Positions 49,418-57,808 of a stretch of DNA of 64,000 bases are shown piece after piece. The position numbers were made by a program, and so were the translations under genes. Under the pieces are notes generated by a model. It saw only the letters and a program-made list of their open reading frames with translations, ran no database searches and had not been told where the DNA came from. Within the stretch, counting starts at the first letter, position 1; each line of letters begins with the position of its first letter. Origin of the DNA: Siccirubricoccus sp. G192. Lineage in GTDB: Bacteria; Pseudomonadota; Alphaproteobacteria; Acetobacterales; Acetobacteraceae. The stretch lies in assembly GCF_019084075.1 (NCBI RefSeq), contig NZ_JAHREN010000001.1:496001-560000 (forward strand), in the 5' to 3' direction.

Positions 49418-50155
49418 ATGTCCCCGCCTGCCCCACCGCCTTTCCTTACCGCGCTCCGCCCGGGTGCCGCCGTCGCCTTCGGCGCCCCGGCCATCGCCAT
49501 GGGCGCCACCTTCCTCGCCTTCGGCGCGGCGGTGCGGGAGGCCGGGCTCGGCCTCGGCTGGGCGCTCGGCGCCTCGCTGCTGGTCTATGGCATGGCGGGG
49601 CAGCTTGTGCTGCTGGCCTTTGCCGCCCCTGGCGTTGCGGCTGGCGGCATCGCCCCGGCGGTGCTGGGGGCCACTGCCGCCAATGCCCGCTTCCTGCCAA
49701 TGGCGGTGGCGCTGGCGCCCTGGCTCGACGGCCGGCCGGAGGGGTGGCGCCGCTGGCTGGCGCTGCCCTTCATCGCCATCACCCCCTGGGCGGCGGCCAT
49801 GCGGGTGCTGCCCGCCCTGGCGCCGCCGGCGCGGCTGCCCTGGTTCCTTGGCTTCGCGCTGGTGTCCTGGGGCGGGGCGGGGCTGGCCACGGTGGCCGGG
49901 CACCTGCTGGCGCCGCTGCTGGACCGGGGGCTGCTGGCGGCGCTGCTCTTCGCCAACCCGCTCTACTTCGCCCTGCTGCTGGCCGCCGAACTGCGCGCGG
50001 TGGCGCCGCGCCGCGCCATCCTGGCCGGCATCCTGGCCGCTCCGCTGGCCCTGCTGCTGCCACCGGCCTGGGGGCTGCTGGCCACGGGGGTGCTGGGCGG
50101 CACCGCGGCCTTCCTGATCGGCCAGATGGGCGCCAGGCAGCGTGGCCGAGGCTGA
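49418..50155 (+). CDS. azlC: AzlC family branched-chain amino acid exporter, large subunit
   Basis: 245 residues with about six membrane segments. AzlC signatures are AFGAPAIAMGATFLAFGAAV, SLLVYGMAGQLVLLAFAAPG and GATAANARFLPMAVALAPWL, then FANPLYFALLLAAELRAVAP. With the small AzlD partner it exports branched-chain amino acids or analogues. Start MSPPAPPPFL at 49418 is the ATG nearest the domain. It overlaps azlD by 14 bp. Confidence 0.9.
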   Translation: MSPPAPPPFLTALRPGAAVAFGAPAIAMGATFLAFGAAVREAGLGLGWALGASLLVYGMAGQLVLLAFAAPGVAAGGIAPAVLGATAANARFLPMAVALAPWLDGRPEGWRRWLALPFIAITPWAAAMRVLPALAPPARLPWFLGFALVSWGGAGLATVAGHLLAPLLDRGLLAALLFANPLYFALLLAAELRAVAPRRAILAGILAAPLALLLPPAWGLLATGVLGGTAAFLIGQMGARQRGRG

Positions 50156-50468
50156 CCTCGCGCTGCTGCTGACGGCGCTGGCGATGCTGGCGTTGCGGGC
50201 GGCGGGGCTGCTGGTGGCCGGCGCGCTGCGGCCGGATCACCCCTTCATCCTCTGGGCCAGCGCGGTGTCCCAGGCGGTGCTGGCGGGGTTCGTGGCATTG
50301 GCCATCGCGGTGCCGGGCGGGCTCGCGGCGACGGTGCCGCTGCCGGCGCGGCTGGCCGGGCTGGCGGCCGGGCTGCTGGCCTTCGCGGCGTTGCGCGGGC
50401 GGCTGCTGCCGGCGCTGGGGGCGGGGTTGGCGGCGCTGCTCGGGGTGCGGGCGGTGCTTGGGGGATAG
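50142..50468 (+). CDS. azlD: AzlD family exporter small subunit
   Basis: 108 residues, four hydrophobic segments, GTG start within azlC. LLLTALAMLALRAAGLLVAG and FILWASAVSQAVLAGFVALA match the AzlD pattern. Small size, gene order and overlap with azlC identify it. Stop TAG (50466-50468) begins a TAGAGC palindromic repeat. Confidence 0.88.
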   Translation: MAEADLALLLTALAMLALRAAGLLVAGALRPDHPFILWASAVSQAVLAGFVALAIAVPGGLAATVPLPARLAGLAAGLLAFAALRGRLLPALGAGLAALLGVRAVLGG

Positions 50469-50516
50469 AGCAGATCGCCGCAGGGCGGAACCGCCCGGAG
50501 GCGTGAATCTGCTCTA
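50466..50516. repeat. 51-bp TAGAGC palindromic repeat (family C)
   Basis: Opens TAGAGCAGATCGCCGCAGG and closes GGCGTGAATCTGCTCTA, so AGAGCAGAT(T)C pairs with GAATCTGCTCT. Same TAGAGC ends and GATCGC / GTGAATC core as the longer copies, with different stem bases. The azlD stop codon is its first three bases. Confidence 0.8.
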
Positions 50517-50522
50517 CAAGCA

Positions 50523-50575
50523 ACAGGCTACAGCGGCGTGCCGAATTGATGGTTCGGCACGCCGCTGTAGCCTGT
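50523..50575. terminator. Perfect 23-bp hairpin between convergent azlD and DUF1489 genes
   Basis: The arms at 50523-50545 and 50553-50575 are exact complements around TTGATGG; the left arm opens ACAGGCTACAGCGG. Its place between facing genes suggests a two-way terminator, though no T tract follows. It may equally be another mobile palindrome. Confidence 0.6.
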
Positions 50576-50598
50576 CGCGGCAAAGCCCCGCCGGCGCT

Positions 50599-51021
50599 CT
50601 ACAGCAGGCCGAGGTTCCGCAACTCCCGCCGCAGCGCTTCCGGCAGCGCCTCCGCCCCGCGTGCCTCGGCACCCTCCGCCACATCCGGCGGCGCCGCCTC
50701 GGCGGCCAGGTAGCGCCAGCCCTGGAAGGGCTTCATCTGCCGCGCCGCCACCGGCACCAGCGCCGGGTCCAGCACCAGCCCGGCGCATGAGGTGCCGTCG
50801 TTCCAGGCTTCCTCGCGGATGTCGAGGATACGCTGACGCACCTGCACGAAACCCGCCACCACCCAGTAGATGGAGCCGCCGGCCAGGATCTCCGCCGCCC
50901 GGCGCGGAAAGCTGCGGGTCTGGTGGCGCAGCGGTGGGTCGGCCACCGCGCGGCGCGCCTGAATGGCCTGCAACTGCCCGACATCCTTGGGGCCGACCGA
51001 GAGCTTGATGAGATGCAGCAC
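50599..51021 (-). CDS. DUF1489 family protein
   Basis: 140 residues of the alphaproteobacterial DUF1489 family: LHLIKLSVGPKDVGQLQAIQ, HQTRSFPRRAAEILAGGSIY then WVVAGFVQVRQRILDI, and CAGLVLDPALVPVAARQMKP then FQGWRYL. Function unknown; the family resembles RNA- or lysine-modification partners only loosely. I choose the GTG at 51019-51021, which gives the usual family N-terminus; ATG 51063 is the alternative and neither has a Shine-Dalgarno. Confidence 0.85.
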   Translation of the reverse strand: MLHLIKLSVGPKDVGQLQAIQARRAVADPPLRHQTRSFPRRAAEILAGGSIYWVVAGFVQVRQRILDIREEAWNDGTSCAGLVLDPALVPVAARQMKPFQGWRYLAAEAAPPDVAEGAEARGAEALPEALRRELRNLGLL

Positions 51022-51230
51022 GCCCCGGGATGTATCCCCATGGCGCCGCGCCGCAAGGCCCATTCCGGCGCCGTTGCTTGACCGTGGCGGCCGCCGGCCG
51101 ACAGGCTGCGGCACAATGCAGCGGCACGCCCGGGCATGGGCCGGAGCGGGATCGCTGACGCGCATGGCCGCCCTTCCCTCGGGGACGAGGGCGGCCTATT
51201 CCCTTGACCTCAGGCAAATCACCGGCAGCC

Positions 51231-53894
51231 ATGAACGACGCCAATACCAACGCCCGCCCCGAGACGCATCCCGACGCGCGTCAGGACATCCGCCACGACT
51301 TCAAGCAGGCCGAGCCGCGCTGGCAGGCGGAATGGGAGCGGCGCGGCTGCTTCGCCGTGCCGGACGTGCCGGATGGCAGCCAGCCCAAATACTACGTGCT
51401 GGAAATGTTTCCCTACCCCTCGGGCAAGATCCATATGGGGCATGTCCGCAACTACACGCTCGGCGATGTGGTGGCCCGCTACAAGCGGGCGCGCGGGCAT
51501 CTGGTGATGCACCCGATGGGCTGGGACGCCTTCGGCCTGCCGGCGGAGAATGCGGCGCGGGAGCGCGGCATCCATCCGGGGAAATGGACCTACGACAATA
51601 TCGCCGCCATGCGCGCCGAGCTGAAGCGCATGGGCCTCTCGCTCGACTGGGCGCGGGAATTCGCCACCTGCGATGTCGAGTATTACGGAAGGCAGCAGAA
51701 GCTCTTCCTCGACTTCCTCAAGGCCGGGCTGGTCGAGCGGAAGGAAAGCTGGGTCAACTGGGACCCGGTGGATGGCACGGTGCTCGCCAATGAGCAGGTG
51801 ATCGATGGCCGCGGCTGGCGCAGCGGCGCGCTGGTGGAGAAGAAGCAGCTCAGCCAGTGGTTCTTCGCCATCACGAAATACGCACCCGACCTGCTGGAGG
51901 CGCTGGGCTCGCTGGACCGCTGGCCGGACCGCGTGAAGACCATGCAGGCCAATTGGATCGGCCGCAGCGAGGGCGCGCGGGTGCGCTTCAAGCTGACCGA
52001 GCCGGTGGGCGACCTGGCCGAGGCACCGGCGCCGGGCATCCATGAGGTGGAGGTCTTCACCACCCGGCCCGACACCCTGTTCGGCATGAGCTTCCTGGCG
52101 GTGGCCGCCGAGCATCCGCTGGCTGCCGCCGCCGCGGCGCGCGATGCGAAGGCGGCGGGTTTCGTCGCGGAATGCCGCCGCATGGGCACCAGCGAGGCCA
52201 CCATCGAGCAGGCGGAGAAGCGCGGCTACGACACCGGCTTCCGCGTCGCGCATCCCTTCATCGAGGGCGCGAGCTTCCCGGTCTGGATCGCCAATTTCGT
52301 GCTCATGGAATACGGCACCGGCGCCATCTTCGGCTGCCCCGGCCATGACGAGCGCGACCTGGAATTCGCCCGTCAATACGGGCTCGGCGTGGTGCCCGTG
52401 GTGCTGCCGCCGGGCGCCGATGCGGCCAGCTTCGCGATCGGCGACACCGCCTATACGGATGACGGCACCATCATCAATTCCGGCTTCCTGAACGGGCTGC
52501 CGACCGGCCCGGCCAAGCGCGCCGCGATCGAGGCGCTGGAGGCGCGGGGCATCGGCACCGGCGTGGTGAATTGGCGGCTGCGCGACTGGGGCGTCTCCCG
52601 CCAGCGCTACTGGGGCTGCCCGATTCCGGTGATCCATTGCGAAGCCTGCGGCGTGCAGCCGGTGCCGGCCGGGCAGTTGCCGGTGAAGCTGCCGGAGGAT
52701 GTGGATTTCTCCCGCCCCGGCAATCCGCTCGACCACCACCCGACCTGGAAGCATGTGGACTGCCCGGCCTGTGGCAAGCCCGCGCGCCGCGAGACCGACA
52801 CCTTCGACACCTTCGTCGACAGTTCCTGGTATTTCGCCCGCTTCTGCAGCCCGCATGCGGAGGAGCCGGTGACGCGCGCCGCGGTCGATGCCTGGCTGCC
52901 GGTGGACCAGTATATCGGCGGCATTGAGCATGCGATCCTGCACCTGCTCTACAGCCGCTTCTTCACCCGCGCGATGCGCGATACCGGCCATGTCTCGGCG
53001 GGCGAGCCCTTCGCCGGGCTCTTCACCCAGGGCATGGTCACGCATGAGAGCTACAAGGCCCCGGACGGCACCTGGCTCTATCCGGAAGAGATCGAGCGGC
53101 AGCCCGATGGCGGTGCGGTGCTGCGTGGCACCAGCCAGCCCGTGACGGTCGGCCGTGTCGAGGCGATGTCGAAGTCGAAGCGCAACACGGTCGATCCCGG
53201 CTCCATCATCGACCGCTACGGCGCGGATACGGCGCGCTGGTTCATCCTCTCCGACAATCCGCCGGAGCGGGACATGGAGTGGACGGAAAGCGGCGTCGCC
53301 GGCGCCTATCGCTTCACCCAGCGGCTGTTCCGCCTGACCGCCGCGGCGCTACCCGGCCTGCCGCCGCCCGGCGCCGATGCCGGGGCCGCCGAGGGCGCCG
53401 CCCGCAAGCTGCGCCAGGCGACGCACCACACCATCGCCGCGATCACCGAGGCGCTGGAGAGCTTCGCCTTCAATGTCGGCGTCGCCCGCATCCATGAATT
53501 CGCCAATGCCATCGCCGAGGCCGAGGGCGCGACGGACCCTGGCATCGGCGCCGCCCGGCGCGAGGCGCTGGAGGCCATTGCCCGCCTCGCCAGCCCGATG
53601 ATGCCGCATCTGGCGGAGGAGCTGTGGTCGCTGCTTCGCCCCGGCGAGACGGCGCTGGTGGCGGAACTGCCCTGGCTGGAGGCCAACCCGGCGCTGCTGC
53701 GGGCCGAGACGCTGACGCTTGCCGTGCAGGTGCTGGGCAAGCTGCGCGGCACGATCGAGGTGCCGGTGGATGCGGATGCAGCGACCATCTTCGCCCAGGC
53801 GGAGGCGGAGGAGAATGTGCAGCGCGCCATTGCCGGCCGCCCCATCCGGAAGCGCATCCATGTCCCGGGCCGTGTCGTCAATTTCGTGGTCTAG
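51231..53894 (+). CDS. leuS: Leucyl-tRNA synthetase
   Basis: 887 residues, class I synthetase charging tRNA-Leu. HMGH is in [20 protein letters not shown] near residue 62, the CP1 editing domain follows ([40 protein letters not shown]), and the KMSKS loop reads [14 protein letters not shown] near residue 645. The anticodon-binding and C-terminal domains complete it ([20 protein letters not shown]). ATG 51231 is the first good start. It leads a probable leuS-lptE-holA operon, the standard order in these bacteria. Confidence 0.98.
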   Translation: MNDANTNARPETHPDARQDIRHDFKQAEPRWQAEWERRGCFAVPDVPDGSQPKYYVLEMFPYPSGKIHMGHVRNYTLGDVVARYKRARGHLVMHPMGWDAFGLPAENAARERGIHPGKWTYDNIAAMRAELKRMGLSLDWAREFATCDVEYYGRQQKLFLDFLKAGLVERKESWVNWDPVDGTVLANEQVIDGRGWRSGALVEKKQLSQWFFAITKYAPDLLEALGSLDRWPDRVKTMQANWIGRSEGARVRFKLTEPVGDLAEAPAPGIHEVEVFTTRPDTLFGMSFLAVAAEHPLAAAAAARDAKAAGFVAECRRMGTSEATIEQAEKRGYDTGFRVAHPFIEGASFPVWIANFVLMEYGTGAIFGCPGHDERDLEFARQYGLGVVPVVLPPGADAASFAIGDTAYTDDGTIINSGFLNGLPTGPAKRAAIEALEARGIGTGVVNWRLRDWGVSRQRYWGCPIPVIHCEACGVQPVPAGQLPVKLPEDVDFSRPGNPLDHHPTWKHVDCPACGKPARRETDTFDTFVDSSWYFARFCSPHAEEPVTRAAVDAWLPVDQYIGGIEHAILHLLYSRFFTRAMRDTGHVSAGEPFAGLFTQGMVTHESYKAPDGTWLYPEEIERQPDGGAVLRGTSQPVTVGRVEAMSKSKRNTVDPGSIIDRYGADTARWFILSDNPPERDMEWTESGVAGAYRFTQRLFRLTAAALPGLPPPGADAGAAEGAARKLRQATHHTIAAITEALESFAFNVGVARIHEFANAIAEAEGATDPGIGAARREALEAIARLASPMMPHLAEELWSLLRPGETALVAELPWLEANPALLRAETLTLAVQVLGKLRGTIEVPVDADAATIFAQAEAEENVQRAIAGRPIRKRIHVPGRVVNFVV

Positions 53895-53908
53895 TTCGGG
53901 CCCCGAGC

Positions 53909-54493
53909 ATGAACAGGAAATATTTGGTGGATAATCCAGGTTTCACCGGAATTTCCTCGCGCCGCCGGCTGCTTGGCCTGGCCGGGCTGCTGGGGTTTTC
54001 GGGCTGCGGCTTCCGGCCTCTCTATGCGCCGGTAACGGAGGCGGATGGCAGCGCATCCGATCTCCGCGAGGAGCTCGCGGCGGTGCGCGTCGCCAATATC
54101 GGCGAACGCTCGGGCCAGTTGCTGCGGCGCGAGCTGCAACGTCGCTTCGAGGGCAGCGCGCCCGGCACGGCAGCGCGCTACAACTTGGTGGTCGGGATCA
54201 GCTATGGGGCGGAGGCGCTGGGCTATCGGCGCGACGGTGCCATCACCCGGCTTCGCTACACCGCAAGCGGCAATTGGACCCTGACCACCCTGTCCGTGCC
54301 GCCGCAGCCCGTGGCCGCCTCCAGCATTCCCACCCGGGTCATCGATTCCTTCAATATCCCCGACCTGCAATTCTTTGCGGCCGATTCCGCGCGGGATGCG
54401 ATGGAAGCCCGCTTGGTGGAACAGCTTTCCGAGGAAATCTACCGCCGCGTAGCCTTGGAGCTGCGGCGGCGGAAGGAAAGCCGCCCGGCCTGA
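53909..54493 (+). CDS. lptE: LPS-assembly lipoprotein LptE
   Basis: 194 residues. The lipobox LLGLAGLLGFSGCGFRPLYA anchors Cys near residue 33 in the outer membrane. GCGFRPLY is the LptE hallmark, followed by an LptE/RlpB-type beta-alpha fold (GTAARYNLVVGISYG; ASGNWTLTTLSV). LptE plugs the LptD barrel that inserts lipopolysaccharide. An extra 15 residues precede the usual signal. It sits 14 bp after leuS and 3 bp before holA, the canonical arrangement. Confidence 0.92.
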   Translation: MNRKYLVDNPGFTGISSRRRLLGLAGLLGFSGCGFRPLYAPVTEADGSASDLREELAAVRVANIGERSGQLLRRELQRRFEGSAPGTAARYNLVVGISYGAEALGYRRDGAITRLRYTASGNWTLTTLSVPPQPVAASSIPTRVIDSFNIPDLQFFAADSARDAMEARLVEQLSEEIYRRVALELRRRKESRPA

Positions 54494-54496
54494 GCC

Positions 54497-55510
54497 ATGG
54501 CGAAGCTGGATGCCCGGCGGGTCGGCGCCTTCCTCACCGATCCCGGCCAGACCCGCGTGGTGTTGCTGCATGGCGACGACCCCGGGCTGATCCGCGAAAG
54601 GGCGGAGGCCTTGGTGCGCACCGTCACCGCGGGCGATGCCTTGCGCCTGGTGGAGGTGCCCCGTGATGCCTGGCGCGACGCCGGGCTGCTGGCGGCTGAG
54701 GCGGCCAGCCCGCCGCTCACCGGCGGCCGCTGCCTGGTGCGGGTGCGGGATACCGGGGATGGCTTCACCGTTTCGGCCAAGGCGGCCCTGGCCGGCCCCG
54801 GCCCCGGGCTGGTGGTGCTGGAGGCGCCGGAACTCGCCTCCCGTTCCAAGCTGCGCGCCCTGCTGGAGCCGGCACCCAATGCCGCGGTGATTGCCTGCTA
54901 CCGCGAACGCGGGCCGGAACTGGCGGGCTCGATCGGCCGCATCCTGGGGGAGCTTGGCGTCTCGGCCGAGCCGGCGGCGCTGGACTGGCTGGCGCAGCGC
55001 CTCGGCGAGGATCGCATGCTGCTGCGGCGGGAGTTGGAGAAGCTGGCGCTCTATGTCGGTGCCGGCGGCAGGGTGACGCCGGAGGATGCGGTGGCCTGCG
55101 TGGCGGAGGGCTCCGCCCTCGACCTGGAGGAAGCGCTGATGGCGGCCATGTCGGGCGAGGTCGGCACCGCCGACCGGGCGCTCGATACCGCCTTTGCCGA
55201 GGGCGCCAATGCGGTGCAGGTGGTGCGGGCGGCGCTCCGCCATGTGCAGCGGCTGCATCTTGCGGCCCTGGCAGTGGCCGGCGGCGCGGCGGCCAGCGCG
55301 GCGCTGGAAGGGCTCCGCCCGCCGGTCTTCTTCCGCCACAAGCCAGGCTTCGAACGCGCGCTGCGCCTCTGGCGGCCGGAGGCGCTGGAGACGGCCGGAG
55401 CGGCGCTGCTGGAGGCGGAGCGGCGGACCAAGACCACCGGCCTGCCCAGTGTGACGGTGGCGCGGAACGCGGTGCTCGGCCTGGCACGGCAGGCCGCCGC
55501 GCGGCGCTGA
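54497..55510 (+). CDS. holA: DNA polymerase III delta subunit
   Basis: 337 residues. HolA opens the sliding clamp within the clamp loader. The N-terminal AAA-like region begins DARRVGAFLTDPGQTRVVLL and HGDDPGLIRERAEALVRTV. The central lid and C-terminal collar follow (GRILGELGVSAEPAALDWLA; SALDLEEALMAAMSGEVGTA; NAVQVVRAALRHVQRLHLAA). It ends convergent with parB, 7 bp between stops. Confidence 0.93.
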   Translation: MAKLDARRVGAFLTDPGQTRVVLLHGDDPGLIRERAEALVRTVTAGDALRLVEVPRDAWRDAGLLAAEAASPPLTGGRCLVRVRDTGDGFTVSAKAALAGPGPGLVVLEAPELASRSKLRALLEPAPNAAVIACYRERGPELAGSIGRILGELGVSAEPAALDWLAQRLGEDRMLLRRELEKLALYVGAGGRVTPEDAVACVAEGSALDLEEALMAAMSGEVGTADRALDTAFAEGANAVQVVRAALRHVQRLHLAALAVAGGAAASAALEGLRPPVFFRHKPGFERALRLWRPEALETAGAALLEAERRTKTTGLPSVTVARNAVLGLARQAAARR

Positions 55511-55517
55511 GCGCCGG

Positions 55518-56381
55518 TCAGCCCTGCAGCAGCCGGATCACCCCATCCAACTGGTCGAGATCGCGGTAATGGATGGTGACCTGCCCGCCGCGCCCGCCAT
55601 GCCGGATCGCCACCTTGAGGCCGAGGCGGCCTGACAATTCCCGCTCCAGCGCCGCAGTTTCGGGATCGGGCTGGGTGGTTGGGCGGGCGGCGGGGTCGCG
55701 CGGCTTGCTGGCGGCCAGCGCCTCGGTCTGGCGGACATTCAGGCCGCGATCCACCACCTGCAGGGCCAGCACCTCGGCATTGGGCGTGGTGAGCAGGGCG
55801 CGGGCATGGCCGGCAGTGAGCGCGCCCTCCCGCAGCAATTCCCGCACCCGGTCCGGCAGGCCGAGCAGGCGGAGGGTATTGGCCACATGGCTGCGGCTTT
55901 TCCCAACGGACTGGCCCAGCGCATCCTGGGTCAGGCCGAATTCGTCGAGCAGGCGGCGGTAGCCCTCGGCCTCCTCCAGCGCGTTCAGGTCCTGGCGCTG
56001 GAGATTCTCGACCAGCGCGGCCGCCATGGCCTCGCGGTCGGTGAGGTTGTGGACCACCACCGGCACCTCGTGCAGCGGCACGAGCTGGGCGGCCCGCCAG
56101 CGGCGCTCGCCGCCGATGATCTGGTAGTGGCCCTCCTGGTCCGGCTTCGGGCGCACGAGGATGGGTTGCAGCACGCCATGCTCCCGGATCGAATCCGCCA
56201 ATTCCTGGAGCGGTGTGGGGTCGATCGGGCCGCGCGGCTGGAAGGGGCCGGGCTCCAGCTTCTCGATCGGCAGGCTGCGCAGCGCCTCGGCACCGCCCGG
56301 GGCAGAGGCGGCGGGTGCCTCGCCCAGCAGGGCGGAGAGGCCGCGTCCAAGCCGCGGCGCCTTCCTCACCGTCGTCGTCAT
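55518..56381 (-). CDS. parB: Chromosome partitioning protein ParB
   Basis: 287 residues. The CTPase/ParB N-terminal domain has IEKLEPGPFQPRGPIDPTPL, LADSIREHGVLQPILVRPKP and the GGERRWRAAQLVPLHEVPVV motif that binds CTP. ENLQRQDLNALEEAEGYRRL leads to the helix-turn-helix (LTQDALGQSVGKSRSHVANT) that reads parS. The C-terminal dimer domain ends GVIRLLQG. It slides from the parS sites at 57758 and 57795. ATG overlaps the parA stop by 4 bp. Confidence 0.97.
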   Translation of the reverse strand: MTTTVRKAPRLGRGLSALLGEAPAASAPGGAEALRSLPIEKLEPGPFQPRGPIDPTPLQELADSIREHGVLQPILVRPKPDQEGHYQIIGGERRWRAAQLVPLHEVPVVVHNLTDREAMAAALVENLQRQDLNALEEAEGYRRLLDEFGLTQDALGQSVGKSRSHVANTLRLLGLPDRVRELLREGALTAGHARALLTTPNAEVLALQVVDRGLNVRQTEALAASKPRDPAARPTTQPDPETAALERELSGRLGLKVAIRHGGRGGQVTIHYRDLDQLDGVIRLLQG

Positions 56382-57176
56382 GCCTTCTTCCTCGTTCGCG
56401 CCCGTTCCCGTTCCCGCCGACGCAACTCGGTTGCCAGCTTCACATAGGCCTGGGCGCCCGGTGAGCGGAAATCATAGAGGGTGACGGGCAGGCCATGCGA
56501 TGGCGCCTCGCTGATCCGGACGCTCCGGGGAATCATCGTCTCGAAGACCTGGTCCTTGAAATAACCGCGGACATCGGAGGCCACCGCCTCCGACAGGTTG
56601 TTGCGTCGATCGAACATGGTCAGCACGATGCCCTCCAGCGCCAATCTCGGGTTGAGGGCATGGCGCACCCGCTCGATGGTCTGGGTGATCTGGGTGACGC
56701 CTTCCAGCGCGAAGAATTCGCATTGCAGCGGCACCAGCACGCTTTCCGCCACCACCAAGGCATTCAGGGTCAGCAGCCCGAGCGAGGGGGGGGCAGTCCA
56801 GGAAGATGTAGTCGTAGCGCCGCAACACATCCGGCACTGCCCAGAGGATGTCCTGCAAACGGTGCTCGCGGTCCTGGATGCCCACCAATTCCACCTCGGC
56901 GCCGGCCAGGTCCGGATCGGCGGGCACGATGGAGAGCTTGGGGATGGCGGTCGGGCGGATCACCTCGGCCAAAGGGCGCTCCTCGATCAGCAGCGCATAA
57001 CTGCCGATGCCGCGATCCGCGCGGGAGATGCCGAGGCCGGTCGAGGCATTGCCCTGCGGATCGAGGTCGATCAGCAGCACGCGATGCTCCGCCGCCAGGA
57101 CGGTCGCCAGGTTGATGGCTGTCGTGGTCTTGCCGACTCCGCCCTTCTGGTTGGCGAGGGCGATGACACGAGGCAT
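56378..57176 (-). CDS. parA: Chromosome partitioning ATPase ParA (one frameshift at 56786-56793)
   Basis: The deviant Walker A LANQKGGVGKTTTAINLATV and DLDPQGNASTGLGI start the protein. The Walker B strand RRYDYIFLDCPP runs into eight C (coding strand) where the frame breaks. The other frame resumes SLGLLTLNALVVAESVLVPL, QCEFFALEGVTQITQTIERV and FKDQVFETMIPRSVRISEAP. Seven C restore 265 residues, the normal length. ParA is generally needed for segregation, so a real break is unlikely. It lies 7 bp downstream of rsmG and overlaps parB. Confidence 0.95.
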
Positions 57177-57183
57177 CGCGCGA

Positions 57184-57801
57184 TCAGGCTTTTGCGCCGA
57201 CAGGACGGATCTCGCTGATGCGGAGGATGGTGGAAGAGGCGTCGGTCCGGCTCGGGAACCGTTCGATCCGCATATTCCAGCCCCGGGCGGCTGCCGTCAA
57301 TTCCTGAGCGACGGAACGCCCTTTCGGAAAGAGCGCAATGCCGTCCGGGGCCAGCAGGCGGTGCGCGTAGCGCAGCAGATCCGGCAATGGCGCGAGCGCA
57401 CGGGCGGTAAGAACCGCGGATGGTGGAAGGGCGGCCGCCTCGATTCGGAGGGGATGCACGGAAACCCGGTGCAGGCCAAGGGTGCTGGCCGCCTCGATCA
57501 AGAAGGCGGCTTTGCGGCGGTCCGATTCGACCAGATGGGTTGGCCTGCCTGTCGCCAGGGCGAGGACCAGGCCCGGGAAGCCGGCGCCGGAGCCGAGGTC
57601 TGTGATGGTGCCATCGCCACGGGGCAGCAGCGGGGCAAGCTGGAGCGAGTCCAGCATGTGCCGCCGCCAGAGCACGGCCATATCGGCTTCAGCAACCAGG
57701 TTGATACGCGCGTTCCAGCGTTGCAGCAGCGCCAGGAAGTCGTGCAGCTTGGCCTCTGTTTCACGTGAAACGCCGAAGTCCGACAGCGTCTCCGGTTTCA
57801 C
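57184..57801 (-). CDS. rsmG: 16S rRNA (guanine527-N7)-methyltransferase RsmG
   Basis: 205 residues methylating G527 of 16S rRNA. SAM binding is in [20 protein letters not shown] near residue 68, with [18 protein letters not shown]. The start codon GTG (57799-57801) lies inside a parS sequence and overlaps the mnmG stop as GTGA. A second parS forms codons 12-16 (VSRET) of the protein. The strict parS palindrome thus fixes part of the N-terminus. Confidence 0.96.
   Translation of the reverse strand: MKPETLSDFGVSRETEAKLHDFLALLQRWNARINLVAEADMAVLWRRHMLDSLQLAPLLPRGDGTITDLGSGAGFPGLVLALATGRPTHLVESDRRKAAFLIEAASTLGLHRVSVHPLRIEAAALPPSAVLTARALAPLPDLLRYAHRLLAPDGIALFPKGRSVAQELTAAARGWNMRIERFPSRTDASSTILRISEIRPVGAKA
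57758..57771. promoter_or_regulatory. parS centromere site 1
   Basis: GTTTCACGTGAAAC, the exact 14-bp consensus for chromosomal ParB, lies in rsmG codons for VSRET. Centre-to-centre distance to the second site is 37 bp. Two perfect sites beside parAB identify the partition centre. Confidence 0.97.
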
Positions 57802-57808
57802 GTGAAAC
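57795..57808. promoter_or_regulatory. parS centromere site 2
   Basis: The second exact GTTTCACGTGAAAC spans the last codons and TGA of mnmG and the GTG start of rsmG. It serves as DNA site and coding junction at once. Confidence 0.97.

Noticed and set aside
56378..57176. parA as a pseudogene
   Set aside because: Both halves are fully conserved and one base from a run of eight restores the gene; parB, parS and neighbours are intact, so an error is more likely.
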